This document shows, piece by piece, positions 53,498-63,683 of a stretch of 64,000 nucleotides of DNA. Source of the stretch: an uncultured Clostridia bacterium (GTDB taxonomy: Bacteria; Bacillota; Clostridia; Christensenellales; UBA1242); NCBI GenBank assembly GCA_934754335.1, contig CAKVHY010000003.1:62001-126000 (forward strand), written 5' to 3'. The notes under the pieces were generated by a model that saw only the letters and a program-made list of their open reading frames with translations, was not told the origin of the DNA and did no database searches. A program made the position numbers and the translations under genes. Numbering within the stretch: position 1 is the stretch's first letter; each line of letters opens with the position of its first letter.

Positions 53498-55438
53498 TTA
53501 TTTTTTCTTAAACATATTGAAAACACCTTTCTTTTTATCTTTAGTTTTATTTGTGTTTTCAGGTTCTTTATTTTTTGCATTATTAAAATTTGGAGTTTCA
53601 TTATTTAGAGCATTCAATGTTTCATCAACAGTGTTATTTAATTGATTTTGAGTGTCTAAATAATTTTGATTTTCTGCTTCAATTGTGTTTTGTAATTCTT
53701 GCAAACTTTCATTAGGAGCAGTTTCAACAATTTGCTGATTTGTTTTCGTTTTTACTTCTCCATTTTCATAAGCCCTTATCTTATTCATAAGTTCTGCTTC
53801 TTGATTTTGCATTTCAATTTGCTTTGCGTTTGCTTCTTTTAATCTATTTTCGGCATCAAACAATTTTTGTTTTAATTCTTCAACACCTTCACCCTTGAAT
53901 GCATCAGGCACTTCTTCCATAGGTTCAATTTTCTTTGAATCTCTAACTCTATCTCTAAATTCTTTTGATGCAAAATAATCTTTAACATTTCCAATTGCTT
54001 CAATTTGAGCAAGCCTTAATTTTAAGTCTTTATCAAGTTCGCTAATTTGCACATTCTTTGTGTTTATTTCATTTTGTTGATTTGCAATTGTTTGACTTAA
54101 TGTGTTAACTTGTGCTTGCAAATTTTGTTTTTCTTCTTCAACTTGTCTAAAGAAGGGTTCATTTTGGGCAGCAATCATGGAGTTTATAATTCCATAAACC
54201 TTATTTGCATAAGTTTTGCCTTCAAGTTTCATAACGTCTTCAATATTAGATTTTTTAGAAGTTATCTCATCTGAAATTGCTTTGATTTCCACTTCAAATT
54301 CATCTTGTTGCTTTTTAAAACGAGATTGTGCTAAATCATAGTCTTTTTCCAATTGTTGCAACTTCTTTTGCTCATCGTTGTATTGTTTCTTTATATAGTT
54401 GGCATCAATTTGCGTTGCGGCAGTATTCAATTGCTCATTCAAACTTGCCATATTTTCTCTATGGGTTTGTGCTTTTCTTTCAAAATCTTTTGTAACTTCA
54501 TCAAAGTTTTTCGAGAAGTTATATTCTTCTTGTTGCTTAGAATTTAATTTTTCCGTTAACACTCTTTTTGTATTAAAATACTTTTCGCATTCAAGCATTG
54601 CCCTATCTAACAATATTGCGTTTTCAACACCAAGTTCATTAAAATCAAACTTATCAAAGTTTTCATCTTGCTGTGCTTTTTCTTCTGCCTGTTTTTGCTC
54701 TTCATATGCTTTTTTCTCTAAGTAATCCTGCAAAACAGGAATGCCTTCTTTTATCTCTTTTTGAGTAAACAAAACTTCATAATCAACAAATGGAGGCATT
54801 GTGCTACAAGCCTTATTCAAATATCTTACGAATTCATTAAATTCATAATGTAATTCACCTGTAACTTGTGAATGTCTGAATTGCATAATTGCAACTGCAA
54901 AGTAGCCAACAGCCAAAAGCAATAAAGGAATGGTGATTGCACGAACTAAAAACAATTCTGCAGATGATGAACCGCCAACATAGAATACTAGAAAACAAAT
55001 TGCTGTAAGCATTGCAATAATCCCAGTAAATGTTCCGCAAACTTGAACTGCGCCCCCAAAACCACCTGCTTTATCTGCTTTATCTAAACAAGTTTGTTGA
55101 TTAATATATTCACTTGGCATTTTATCTCTATTAAGCATATATTCTTGCCAGCAAAACCTTACAGTTTTTGGCATCTCTTTCATTCTGCTATTTAGTTCCA
55201 CCAAGTTATCGTTATTAACATATGGGTTCTTTGAAAAAAACGCATTTGTTTTCTTAATACTCTTCAATAGCCTATTTTCATAAGAACGCACAATTCTAAT
55301 TGACGTGATTAAAATTAAAACAAATAACAATGCAATAGCCCCAAGCGTAATTGCATTTGCTCCCATTTCTGATGCGATTTGACTTATAGATGAGATAATA
55401 AAATCATCAAAAGTTGAAGCCAACAAAAAACCCATCAT
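53498..55438 (-). CDS. Membrane protein with long coiled-coil domain
   Basis: 646 residues. One helix near 28-48, then a cytoplasmic stretch, then two close helices at about 130-190 (GGAVQVCGTFTGIIAMLTAI, ITIPLLLLAVGYFAVAIMQF). This layout and the GTFTGI string are reminiscent of MotA/TolQ/ExbB-type channel subunits (as in ZorA), but the match is weak. From about 250 to 560 the sequence is coiled coil rich in Gln/Glu/Lys; the last 80 residues are Asn-rich and end in a basic KKGVFNMFKKK. No MotB/ZorB-like partner with a peptidoglycan-binding domain is next to it. Directly downstream of addA but separated by 100 bp. Confidence 0.5.
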   Translation of the reverse strand: MMGFLLASTFDDFIISSISQIASEMGANAITLGAIALLFVLILITSIRIVRSYENRLLKSIKKTNAFFSKNPYVNNDNLVELNSRMKEMPKTVRFCWQEYMLNRDKMPSEYINQQTCLDKADKAGGFGGAVQVCGTFTGIIAMLTAICFLVFYVGGSSSAELFLVRAITIPLLLLAVGYFAVAIMQFRHSQVTGELHYEFNEFVRYLNKACSTMPPFVDYEVLFTQKEIKEGIPVLQDYLEKKAYEEQKQAEEKAQQDENFDKFDFNELGVENAILLDRAMLECEKYFNTKRVLTEKLNSKQQEEYNFSKNFDEVTKDFERKAQTHRENMASLNEQLNTAATQIDANYIKKQYNDEQKKLQQLEKDYDLAQSRFKKQQDEFEVEIKAISDEITSKKSNIEDVMKLEGKTYANKVYGIINSMIAAQNEPFFRQVEEEKQNLQAQVNTLSQTIANQQNEINTKNVQISELDKDLKLRLAQIEAIGNVKDYFASKEFRDRVRDSKKIEPMEEVPDAFKGEGVEELKQKLFDAENRLKEANAKQIEMQNQEAELMNKIRAYENGEVKTKTNQQIVETAPNESLQELQNTIEAENQNYLDTQNQLNNTVDETLNALNNETPNFNNAKNKEPENTNKTKDKKKGVFNMFKKK

Positions 55439-55537
55439 AAAATTTTCTCCTTTTCCATTTCATTCTCTTTTTCATTATTAGTATAACACATAATCTAAAA
55501 CCTTACTAATAAATTTAACTAATTTAATACAAATTAT

Positions 55538-58500
55538 TTAATTGATTTCTATTAGTTTTTCCAACTCAAACGAATAAATAAATTTCTTCTTAACACCTAT
55601 ATTTAGGGCTTTCTCCATTGCAAGTTTATAAATATTCAACTGAGTGGAATAAGTTTCAATAAAATTTGCTTCTGTGAAATTTCTATTTGTTTTGAAATCA
55701 ATTAAGATAAAGCCGTCTTTCCCTTCAACTAATAAATCCACCACACCTTGGATTAATACTTTATCTGCCACATTTGAATTTTCCACAATTTTATTATATG
55801 GAATATTTAAAATAAATTGCTGTTCTTTTAATATCTTCCCAACTTTTATTTCTTTGATGCATTCTATTGCTTTTTCAATTTTTGAAATATTTATTTTCTT
55901 TGCTGTTTCTTCTGATATTTTATCGGTCTCAATAAGATTATTTAATATCAAGCGAATATCATCATTTTTATATGTTATTTTTTCCATTATATAGTGGTAT
56001 GCATTACCTAACTCCATGGCTTTGTTTGGCACTTTTTCAACATTTAACAAATTTAAATTCCCAACAAAATCAATTTCATTTTCATAATGCATTTCTTCTT
56101 GCATAATACCTGTAACACTATTTTTAATTGCTATATTTTTTTCCACTTTATTTGGATACGAATATCTATAATAATTCTCCAATTTTTCAGATATTTGAGC
56201 GTCGTATGTTGAGAATAAAATATCTTCTTTTTTCTCTTCCATTTCTTCACATTCAGGGTTTTCAATACAAACTTTTATCTCGCTCGCTTCACCTTCATTG
56301 ATTATAAATCCGCCCGAGTTTTTATTAATTCTATCTAGGTCAAAATCGCTAAACGAATAGAATAATAATTCTAGGAAAGACCTACAAGAATAAATGTCTA
56401 GATCTTTATATTTTTTTTCTATCTGATCAAATGGACAACTTCCTATCATATATAAATATTTTTTTGCACGTGTTAGAGCAACATAGAAAAGTCTAATCTC
56501 TTCATCAATCTGAGTTTTATAGTTATTTAATCTACACGCAACTAGTGGCAAACTTGTATAATTTATTCTTTTTTCCAAATCCAAATATTTCAAACCAAAT
56601 CCAAGTTTATCTGAAATAAACAAATTTGTTTCCCTATCACTTAGGTTAAATTTACTGGCCAAGTCAAATATGATACACGCCTTATAATCCAGTCCTTTTG
56701 AAGAATGCATAGTAATAATTTTAACGCAATTATCGTTTGCTTTTACTTTCAAAACTTGCGATTGTTTACTTAAAATATTTATGTAGTCTAAGAACTTCGC
56801 TAAGTTATATGCATATGCTTCATTTGAAGCAATAGACAAAAATTCTAAAATATTGCTTTCCTTTTCCACGCCATCTGGCAAAGACTTAAAATATGTAATT
56901 AAATCCTTATCTTCAATAAACTTATTTAAAGTTTCGCTTATCTTATGAGTGTTTAAGAACTCCTGATAAAATTTTATATCTTGCAAAAATAAATTGATTT
57001 TATCTTCGTTATTTCCTTTATAGTCTAAAACATTTTGCCAAAACTTATTATCGCTAACAAGCCTTATATCTATAAGTTCATTTTCATTAAAGTTATAAAC
57101 CGAACTTTTAAGCATAGTTACAACTGAAATATCGTCCTGAAAATTATTTAAAAGTCTTAAAAAACTAATCAGTGTAGTAACTTCCACAGTCTCAAATAAA
57201 TTGTTGTTAAACTCCACAGAAACGGGAATATTTGCACTTTGCAGAGTATTATATAAAATCCTTACGCCTTCCCCTTTTTTTCTAACCAAAACACCAATAT
57301 CTTTAAAATCATATTCCCTTTGCTTTGTTTCTAAGTTTGTTTTATTTATAAGTTCACTAATCTTCTTTGCCACCAAATCGGCTTCTTTTTTTAGCCTGAT
57401 TGTTTTTTCAATAGTTACTTGTTTACCTTCTTCTTCCGTTTCTTCTTTTGCATCAATTAAAGATAGTTCCACGCACTTATTTTTTGTTGGTTTTCCGCCA
57501 CAAACAAGCCTTGCGTTTTCATAAGATAGACCCAAGGTTTGCTTCGTTATCAATTTTTCAAACACAAAATTCACAAATTGCAAAATATTATTTTCACTTC
57601 TATAATTATCCGTGAAGTCAAAAATTTTATTATTTATGTTATCGTTATATTTATCAACGAAATTCTGAGGTTGCGATAATCTAAATTCATAAATACTTTG
57701 CTTAACATCACCTATCATGATCAAGTTTTTGCCATTTGATAGCGAACTTAAAATATATTCTTGCACACCATTAACATCTTGATATTCATCAACAAAGATA
57801 TATTTATAACTATTTTGTATTTCTTTTTTAACACGTTCGTTTTTTAATAGTTCAATAGTATATCTTTCCAAATCACCAAAATCTAGGCTCTTTCTGGCCT
57901 GTTTTAAAGACATATAAGTTTTGTCCACATTGTCAACAACTTCAATTAATTTTTCAATATTTTTTGTAATCATTTCCAAATGCAATTTCAAAATTTCAGG
58001 CGAATAGAACAACACTTCTTTTTTAAGTTTATCTATCAGTTTTTTAAAACTATCATGAACTTTTGCCAAGTCCGACCAGAATTCACTTTCCACAATATCG
58101 CATTTAGAAGGCTTTCTTGCCTTATCGATAAATTCAAAAACATTCAAAGACTTTGCAAAACTCACATAATCTTTGGAGTTTTTAATTTCATTTATAAAAA
58201 TCAACCTGTTATTAAAATATTCGAAAGTTTTTTCCAAATCTAGAGTTTCTGCTCTTTCTTTTAACTTATAGAACTCGTTTTCAAACTTACAAACTTTTTC
58301 TTTATAATTGTTATGTAAGAATTTAGCACAGGAGTTATTATCAAGATTTGTGTTATAAGCCAAAGATAAAATGTTTTCTATCCAAGCCTTAGCGTCTACC
58401 TTGCTTCCAAAAAACTCATGTATTCGCTCCACAATACTTTTTAAATCTTCTGTTTGACGTTTAGAATTATAACTCTCAAAAAGTTTATAAAAATCTTTAT

Positions 58501-58972
58501 CGTTATTAACGATATAATTATTAAACACCTTTTCTATGGCTGAATTTAACAAAAACTTCTTTTCTTTTTCAACAATTGAGAACTTTGGGTCTATGCCAAT
58601 TTCATAGAAATATTTTGTAATTAATTTTTTACATATAGAGTCTATTGTTCCAATATCAGCCAGCGTTAGTTCATCTAGTTCTTGACTTAGATCCTCTTTC
58701 TTTTCCACGTCCACTTCAGCATTTATAACCATAGTTAGCATTCTATAAAGTTTTTGACGCATCTCGTTTGCGGCAGCGGTTGTAAATGTAACCACTAATA
58801 AATCTTTAACACCAACTCCCTTATTTGCAATCAAATCCACAAGTTTGCATATCATTGAAGTGGTCTTGCCTGTTCCGGCACTTGCAGATACAAGCACATT
58901 CTTTTCTTCATCAAAAAGAGCAAATTCTTTTTGCTTATCATTCAGTTTTTCTAAATAAACTCTATTTGTCAT
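55538..58972 (-). CDS. addA: AddA helicase-nuclease subunit
   Basis: 1144 residues from ATG 58972, which has SD GAAGGAG. UvrD-type helicase: Walker A SASAGTGKTTSM near residue 30, motif II YIFVDEYQDVNGVQE, motif III DVKQSIYEFRLSQP, motif V TMHSSKGLDYKACI, motif VI LFYVALTRAKKYLY. The C-terminal RecB-type nuclease has GFILIDFKTNRNF. With AddB it resects double-strand breaks and is regulated by a Chi-like site. The start overlaps addB by 11 nt: one operon, order addB-addA as usual. Confidence 0.97.
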   Translation of the reverse strand: MTNRVYLEKLNDKQKEFALFDEEKNVLVSASAGTGKTTSMICKLVDLIANKGVGVKDLLVVTFTTAAANEMRQKLYRMLTMVINAEVDVEKKEDLSQELDELTLADIGTIDSICKKLITKYFYEIGIDPKFSIVEKEKKFLLNSAIEKVFNNYIVNNDKDFYKLFESYNSKRQTEDLKSIVERIHEFFGSKVDAKAWIENILSLAYNTNLDNNSCAKFLHNNYKEKVCKFENEFYKLKERAETLDLEKTFEYFNNRLIFINEIKNSKDYVSFAKSLNVFEFIDKARKPSKCDIVESEFWSDLAKVHDSFKKLIDKLKKEVLFYSPEILKLHLEMITKNIEKLIEVVDNVDKTYMSLKQARKSLDFGDLERYTIELLKNERVKKEIQNSYKYIFVDEYQDVNGVQEYILSSLSNGKNLIMIGDVKQSIYEFRLSQPQNFVDKYNDNINNKIFDFTDNYRSENNILQFVNFVFEKLITKQTLGLSYENARLVCGGKPTKNKCVELSLIDAKEETEEEGKQVTIEKTIRLKKEADLVAKKISELINKTNLETKQREYDFKDIGVLVRKKGEGVRILYNTLQSANIPVSVEFNNNLFETVEVTTLISFLRLLNNFQDDISVVTMLKSSVYNFNENELIDIRLVSDNKFWQNVLDYKGNNEDKINLFLQDIKFYQEFLNTHKISETLNKFIEDKDLITYFKSLPDGVEKESNILEFLSIASNEAYAYNLAKFLDYINILSKQSQVLKVKANDNCVKIITMHSSKGLDYKACIIFDLASKFNLSDRETNLFISDKLGFGLKYLDLEKRINYTSLPLVACRLNNYKTQIDEEIRLFYVALTRAKKYLYMIGSCPFDQIEKKYKDLDIYSCRSFLELLFYSFSDFDLDRINKNSGGFIINEGEASEIKVCIENPECEEMEEKKEDILFSTYDAQISEKLENYYRYSYPNKVEKNIAIKNSVTGIMQEEMHYENEIDFVGNLNLLNVEKVPNKAMELGNAYHYIMEKITYKNDDIRLILNNLIETDKISEETAKKINISKIEKAIECIKEIKVGKILKEQQFILNIPYNKIVENSNVADKVLIQGVVDLLVEGKDGFILIDFKTNRNFTEANFIETYSTQLNIYKLAMEKALNIGVKKKFIYSFELEKLIEIN

Positions 58973-61900
58973 CTGCAACTCCTTCAATTATCTCATTAAA
59001 CTTTTCCATGTTTCCAACTTTCTTTTCTTCTTTATAGTTGTTACCATAAAGTTCACTAAAACCGCAAATAGCCTTATAATTACACCATTTGCATTGCAAA
59101 CTATTTAAGTCTTTTCCAAGCGGATATGGCTCTATAACGCCCTTTAATATATCATCACAAGCACTTTTTAGCATCTTGAAAGAATAATCTGAAATCTTAT
59201 GAAAATCGCTTTCGTTTATCATTTTATTTGTAAAAACAATATTCCCTTTCTTTGTTTTTACATTAACTATTTTACTTTCAATATCTGCTTCGTTTAGGTT
59301 ATCATCAAATTTTAAAACCGTTGAAATTGATTCTTCCATAACACCTTGAAGTTTGTATAAATCCAAAGAATCTTCTTTTGAAAAAGAATTTAAAATAGGC
59401 ATGTAGAAAACACCAACAGGTTTCTTATTCGATACTTTCTCAAACGCCATTAGGTATATAAACAACTGTATTTTCTTTCCATTTGCAACATCGCTAAAAT
59501 CTTCAAAAGTTGAACTGCTTTTGCCTGTTTTATAGTCAATTATTCTAAACTCATTATCTGAAATATCAACCCTATCTATAAAACCTTTCACAGTTAAATG
59601 TTTGCCCATGGAATCAAACTCAATCTTCTCGCCTTCTTTCTCAAAAGCATATTCTAAGAGTTTTGGACTGGTTATAAACTTGCTATGTTTTTGCTGATAA
59701 ATCAACGCCTTCAAAATTCTAACTGCTTCGTCTTTAAGACTCTCAACAAAGTAATTTAAAGCCGAATTCTTTTGAACATAATCATAGTTTGAATTATTTT
59801 TAAGTATGTAATCCAATGTTTCCGTGGCAATGCTCCTTGCGTTTTTTTCAAACTCAGGCTCGTTATAATGTTTAACCACCTTAGGCATAATCATTCTTAA
59901 AAACTCATGCAAAATATTTCCATTATCCATGGCGGTTATTTCACTCAACTTATTTTCTTCCAACTTCAATCCATAATCAATAAAATGTTGATATGGACAA
60001 TGATAAAATCTTTCAATTTCACTAATACTCACCTTTAAATTTTTAAAATAAACCAAGTTTGCATCGCTTAAATTTTCAACCTTATTAACATGCTTTCTAT
60101 TTTTTAAAATGAATGCAGGAAAGTTTGAGAACTTAGATAATGAATTATTTAAAGTTGATGATAACTTAACAAAGTTTTTATTATTGGAAAAAGACTTCCA
60201 TTGCTTAATCATAAATAAGAAATTATCTTTGGCTGTGTTTTGATTGAAGTTATTAAAAATAAAATTCTTCTGATTTATTGCATACTCAGAATTTGAGATA
60301 AAATCGCAAAGTTTAGTTCCGTTTATAATGTTTAAATCCAAAATCTTAGCCACTTGTTCCACCCAAATAGCAGGATAACAATCTTCACCCGATGCATTGC
60401 AAGATTTATAAGAAATGATAACATTTTCACCAATAAATAGATTTTCGAAAACTTTAAATCTTTTTCTTTTATTGATAACCGCCACCGTTGGATTTAATTT
60501 ATTTTTATTAGACAACTTGGAAATATCTTTATCAGTTATAATTCCTGTATCTAGATTATATGATGGCATAACTCCTTCATTCGCTCCCAAAATATAAACA
60601 AAATGATTATTTGGAACAAAACTTTTTTCAAAATCGCCAACAAACACAGAATCTAGAGCAAGCGGTGGCAACACTAATGTGGAATCAGCCAAGTAAGCCT
60701 CAAATAAATCCACAAACTCTTTTATTGTTACAAACTCTTTTGAAAAAACACCATTTAATTCTTCAAAAGCCTTTGTTAGTTTATTAATAACTTGTAAGTT
60801 TTTTCGATACAATGTAATATCGTTCTCATTTAAACACTTTTCTTGAAAAGCAGTTAGACGATTATCAAAATCAAGTTCGGTTAAGAAATCTTTGATTGTG
60901 GAAATAAAATCTCCCACTGTTTGTTCCTGCCTACACTTCTCTCTATAACTATTTAAAATATCTAAAATGGGAAGTGGCGATTTTAAATTTTGGTTATTCA
61001 ATAGTCCATAACCCATAATGCCATATCTATTTACATATTTCTCGTAATCATAAACTTTTAATTTGTCTTCCCCACTAAAATCACTTTTTAAGAAAGACAA
61101 CACATCGTATTTATCAAAATCAGAACTTATAATCTTTAAAAGATTTATAACCTGCCTAACTATGTAATTTTCATTCAAACTATCTGCCATATCAAAATAA
61201 TAAGGCATTTCAAATTTTTCAAACTCTTTTATAAGCAAGGATTTATATTCCAAAAACGATGGAACAATAATTGAAAAATCCTTAAATTTTAATCCTTCAT
61301 TTATTATCTTAAACTTTATATCTGCCACCGTTCTTTTAACTTCATCATAGATATTGGAATAACTATAAATGGAATAGCCTTGATTGAAATCCAACTTTAT
61401 CTTTTCTTCTTTGAAGTTTTTATCTAAGGAAAGAGAATAAAGATTTGTTTCTAAATCATTTTTTATTTCGCCTGATTTTATAATATTAGGAACAATATTA
61501 AGCATACCAGCCAAATCTTGAATATCATAAAAAATACTATTCAAGAATATGTTTGAATTTTCAACCCTAGAATTTGCTTTACTCCAAGTGGTGGCAATAG
61601 AAACAGAAGCGGAGTATTTAATAAGAGCATTTATGATTAAAAGTTGTTGCTTAGTAAAATCTTCAAAACCAACAAAATAAAAATCTGTATTTTTATAACT
61701 CTCCTTAGTAATTTTTGATGCAAACAAACTAAGCCTATTAAAACTATCTGTATAATTATTTTGCAAAAAATCTTCATACTTTTGATAAACAAACTTAATA
61801 TCTTTTAGTTTTAAATTTAGAGCATTAAAACTTGTTTGTTCATCAATATCGCTTGGATTTATATTACAACTTTTAAATAAGCAAATAGTGTTATAAAGTT

Positions 61901-62249
61901 CGCTACTAAATCCATTAAAATTGATAGCCTTTTTAAAGTTTACTAATTTCTCTTTATTGTCTATCAAAATCTTTTTTATAATTGCAACCGCTGTGTTCTT
62001 ATTTAAAATTTTTTCATTAAAATTGTTGTCAGTTAAAAACTTATTTGAAAGCCTTGAAAAAGTTAGGACGTCTAAATCAATTAAGGCTTCCTGATTAAGA
62101 TAAGAGAACAACTTTTTCTCTATATCTAAAGTACACCTATCTGGTGCAATAATTATATGCTTTTTAGATTTATCTCTTTTAAATAAATTCTTTAGCAAGT
62201 TTTCTTCGCTTTTTCTATTCAATAAAGAAACATAAAGATTTAAGGTCAT
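58962..62249 (-). CDS. addB: AddB/RexB nuclease subunit
   Basis: 1095 residues. Inactivated-helicase fold with HIIIAPDRCTLDIEKKLF and DVLTFSRLSNKFL at the start and FVYILGANEGVMPS in the second motor half. The C-terminal nuclease has FRIIDYKTGKSSSTF. Four cysteines for a 4Fe-4S cluster are in FYHCPYQHF and LQCKWCNYKAICGF. The N-terminus lacks the Walker A GxxGSGKT of Bacillus AddB, reading SLLNRKSEENLL, as in RexB-type subunits. Nuclease cuts the 5' strand in the AddAB complex. Upstream of and overlapping addA. Confidence 0.93.
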   Translation of the reverse strand: MTLNLYVSLLNRKSEENLLKNLFKRDKSKKHIIIAPDRCTLDIEKKLFSYLNQEALIDLDVLTFSRLSNKFLTDNNFNEKILNKNTAVAIIKKILIDNKEKLVNFKKAINFNGFSSELYNTICLFKSCNINPSDIDEQTSFNALNLKLKDIKFVYQKYEDFLQNNYTDSFNRLSLFASKITKESYKNTDFYFVGFEDFTKQQLLIINALIKYSASVSIATTWSKANSRVENSNIFLNSIFYDIQDLAGMLNIVPNIIKSGEIKNDLETNLYSLSLDKNFKEEKIKLDFNQGYSIYSYSNIYDEVKRTVADIKFKIINEGLKFKDFSIIVPSFLEYKSLLIKEFEKFEMPYYFDMADSLNENYIVRQVINLLKIISSDFDKYDVLSFLKSDFSGEDKLKVYDYEKYVNRYGIMGYGLLNNQNLKSPLPILDILNSYREKCRQEQTVGDFISTIKDFLTELDFDNRLTAFQEKCLNENDITLYRKNLQVINKLTKAFEELNGVFSKEFVTIKEFVDLFEAYLADSTLVLPPLALDSVFVGDFEKSFVPNNHFVYILGANEGVMPSYNLDTGIITDKDISKLSNKNKLNPTVAVINKRKRFKVFENLFIGENVIISYKSCNASGEDCYPAIWVEQVAKILDLNIINGTKLCDFISNSEYAINQKNFIFNNFNQNTAKDNFLFMIKQWKSFSNNKNFVKLSSTLNNSLSKFSNFPAFILKNRKHVNKVENLSDANLVYFKNLKVSISEIERFYHCPYQHFIDYGLKLEENKLSEITAMDNGNILHEFLRMIMPKVVKHYNEPEFEKNARSIATETLDYILKNNSNYDYVQKNSALNYFVESLKDEAVRILKALIYQQKHSKFITSPKLLEYAFEKEGEKIEFDSMGKHLTVKGFIDRVDISDNEFRIIDYKTGKSSSTFEDFSDVANGKKIQLFIYLMAFEKVSNKKPVGVFYMPILNSFSKEDSLDLYKLQGVMEESISTVLKFDDNLNEADIESKIVNVKTKKGNIVFTNKMINESDFHKISDYSFKMLKSACDDILKGVIEPYPLGKDLNSLQCKWCNYKAICGFSELYGNNYKEEKKVGNMEKFNEIIEGVADDK

Positions 62250-62291
62250 ATTTTTTTCATCCTAGGAGTATAGATTATATATATACTATAT

Positions 62292-62329
62292 CAAAAAAAT
62301 AAAAGATTTTAAAGCGATTTTAATCTTTT
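62292..62329 (-). terminator. Terminator of the small gene at 62320
   Basis: AAAAGATT / AATCTTTT stem including the stop codon, followed on the minus strand by TTTTTTTGAT. Confidence 0.6.
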
Positions 62330-62583
62330 ATCAAACTCTTTAAATTTTCAATCTGATTATGATAGTATCTTAATTTTTTTCTATAAATCTCTTCAAGTTC
62401 ATAGGACACAGATTTTTTTACAAGCCTAATAAATCCTAAAAACAAATTAATCATATCTTTCTCAGATAATAAATTGCTCTTATCTTTAAACTTCAAAACA
62501 TTAGGATTTTTAATTAAATAAAACGATAATTTTTTAAAACCTTTGCAAGGTTTTAGAGATGATTTTAAAACATATAATTTCAT
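62320..62583 (-). CDS. Small basic protein of unknown function
   Basis: 87 residues, Lys/Leu-rich (KLYVLKSSLKPCKGFKKLSF), ending in a helical YRKKLRYYHNQIENLKSLI. Only a weak SD (AGAG). No family recognised. Has its own terminator and lies between addB and a divergent gene, so it is probably real but small-protein confidence is limited. Confidence 0.45.
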   Translation of the reverse strand: MKLYVLKSSLKPCKGFKKLSFYLIKNPNVLKFKDKSNLLSEKDMINLFLGFIRLVKKSVSYELEEIYRKKLRYYHNQIENLKSLIKD

Positions 62584-62645
62584 ACTCTAATGATTAACAA
62601 ATTAATTAAATTTAAACTTATAATTTAAAATTAAAGGAGAAATTA

Positions 62646-63602
62646 ATGAATACAAAATATTTACATTTTGAAAACGATAATAGCGTTATGGTCAGCATCA
62701 ATGGTGTTAATGTCACACAATCCATAGGTTTTGACAATAAATTTATAAATATTGCATATCACTCTCCTTCAATAATTATATCAGTTAATCCTTGCTCAAC
62801 AATAAATAATCAATTATTAAGTTTCACAGAAAGGATAGATTTTAATAAAACAAATGATAATAATTTAATCAAAGTTATTCCATTTAGAAATAATCATTAT
62901 GAATTAAAATTTGATAAAATTAAAGCGCCAATTAGTTCTAGAAATGAGATTGTGGCAGATGAATATTTTGGAAAATTAAATATTGTGGTTTCTAATAATT
63001 CAATTGGAAATATTTTAATTTATGAAAATAGCAAACTAAAAAAACAACTCACCACCCTTGCAGTTTTAGATGCTGATATTAAACAAAAAGATGATAAATT
63101 AATAATTCTATGTGGTTTAAAAAATGGTCAATATTATGCTTGCATTTTAAATATAGATAGTTTAGAAATATTATTCGAAAAAGAAGTTGATTCAATTGAA
63201 GAAAATGCAGATGAGATTAAAACTTTAACAAAAGTTAACGATTTTGCAAAGCATGGAATTGTTAAATCATATAATCTAAAAAGTGGGCAAACAGATGAAT
63301 ATAATATCTATCTAAACGGAGAAGCAAATAGAACAAATAATAATTTATTAATCCCCTATGCGTTTTTGGAAGCAATAAAAATTAAAAACTTTAATCTTTC
63401 GAAAAGTTACTTATCTAATGGTTTTGATAATATCTCTAAAGAGCATTTTGAAAATTATTTTGGAGATATAAAAAATGTTTATCTAGATTCATATAATTTA
63501 GATAGTTATGTGATTCCTTATGTGGTGGAAACAAATAAGGGTTTTGATTACTATGATTTTTCAATAGATAATGGCAAAATCATTGATATAAACAAACTTT
63601 AA
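62646..63602 (+). CDS. Unknown beta-rich cytosolic protein
   Basis: 318 residues, SD AAAGGAG. No signal peptide or membrane segments. Alternating strands such as GKLNIVVSNNSIGNILIYEN, KLIILCGLKNGQYYACILN and IDSLEILFEKEVDSI hint at beta-propeller or WD-like blades in the middle. Asn/Lys/Ile-rich. I do not recognise the family. It precedes the YugP-like gene on the same strand by about 80 bp, with a separate promoter for that gene. Confidence 0.6.
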   Translation: MNTKYLHFENDNSVMVSINGVNVTQSIGFDNKFINIAYHSPSIIISVNPCSTINNQLLSFTERIDFNKTNDNNLIKVIPFRNNHYELKFDKIKAPISSRNEIVADEYFGKLNIVVSNNSIGNILIYENSKLKKQLTTLAVLDADIKQKDDKLIILCGLKNGQYYACILNIDSLEILFEKEVDSIEENADEIKTLTKVNDFAKHGIVKSYNLKSGQTDEYNIYLNGEANRTNNNLLIPYAFLEAIKIKNFNLSKSYLSNGFDNISKEHFENYFGDIKNVYLDSYNLDSYVIPYVVETNKGFDYYDFSIDNGKIIDINKL

Positions 63603-63629
63603 AAATTTATAAATGAAGTTCATATTTTA

Positions 63630-63658
63630 TTGTTAAATTTTAGATAATAATGTATAAT
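63630..63658 (+). promoter_or_regulatory. Promoter of the YugP-like peptidase gene
   Basis: TTGTTA (63630-63635), 17-bp spacer, TATAAT (63653-63658), about 25 bp before the start. Confidence 0.7.
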
Positions 63659-63683
63659 ACTAATGTAATTTGAAGGAGAGAAT

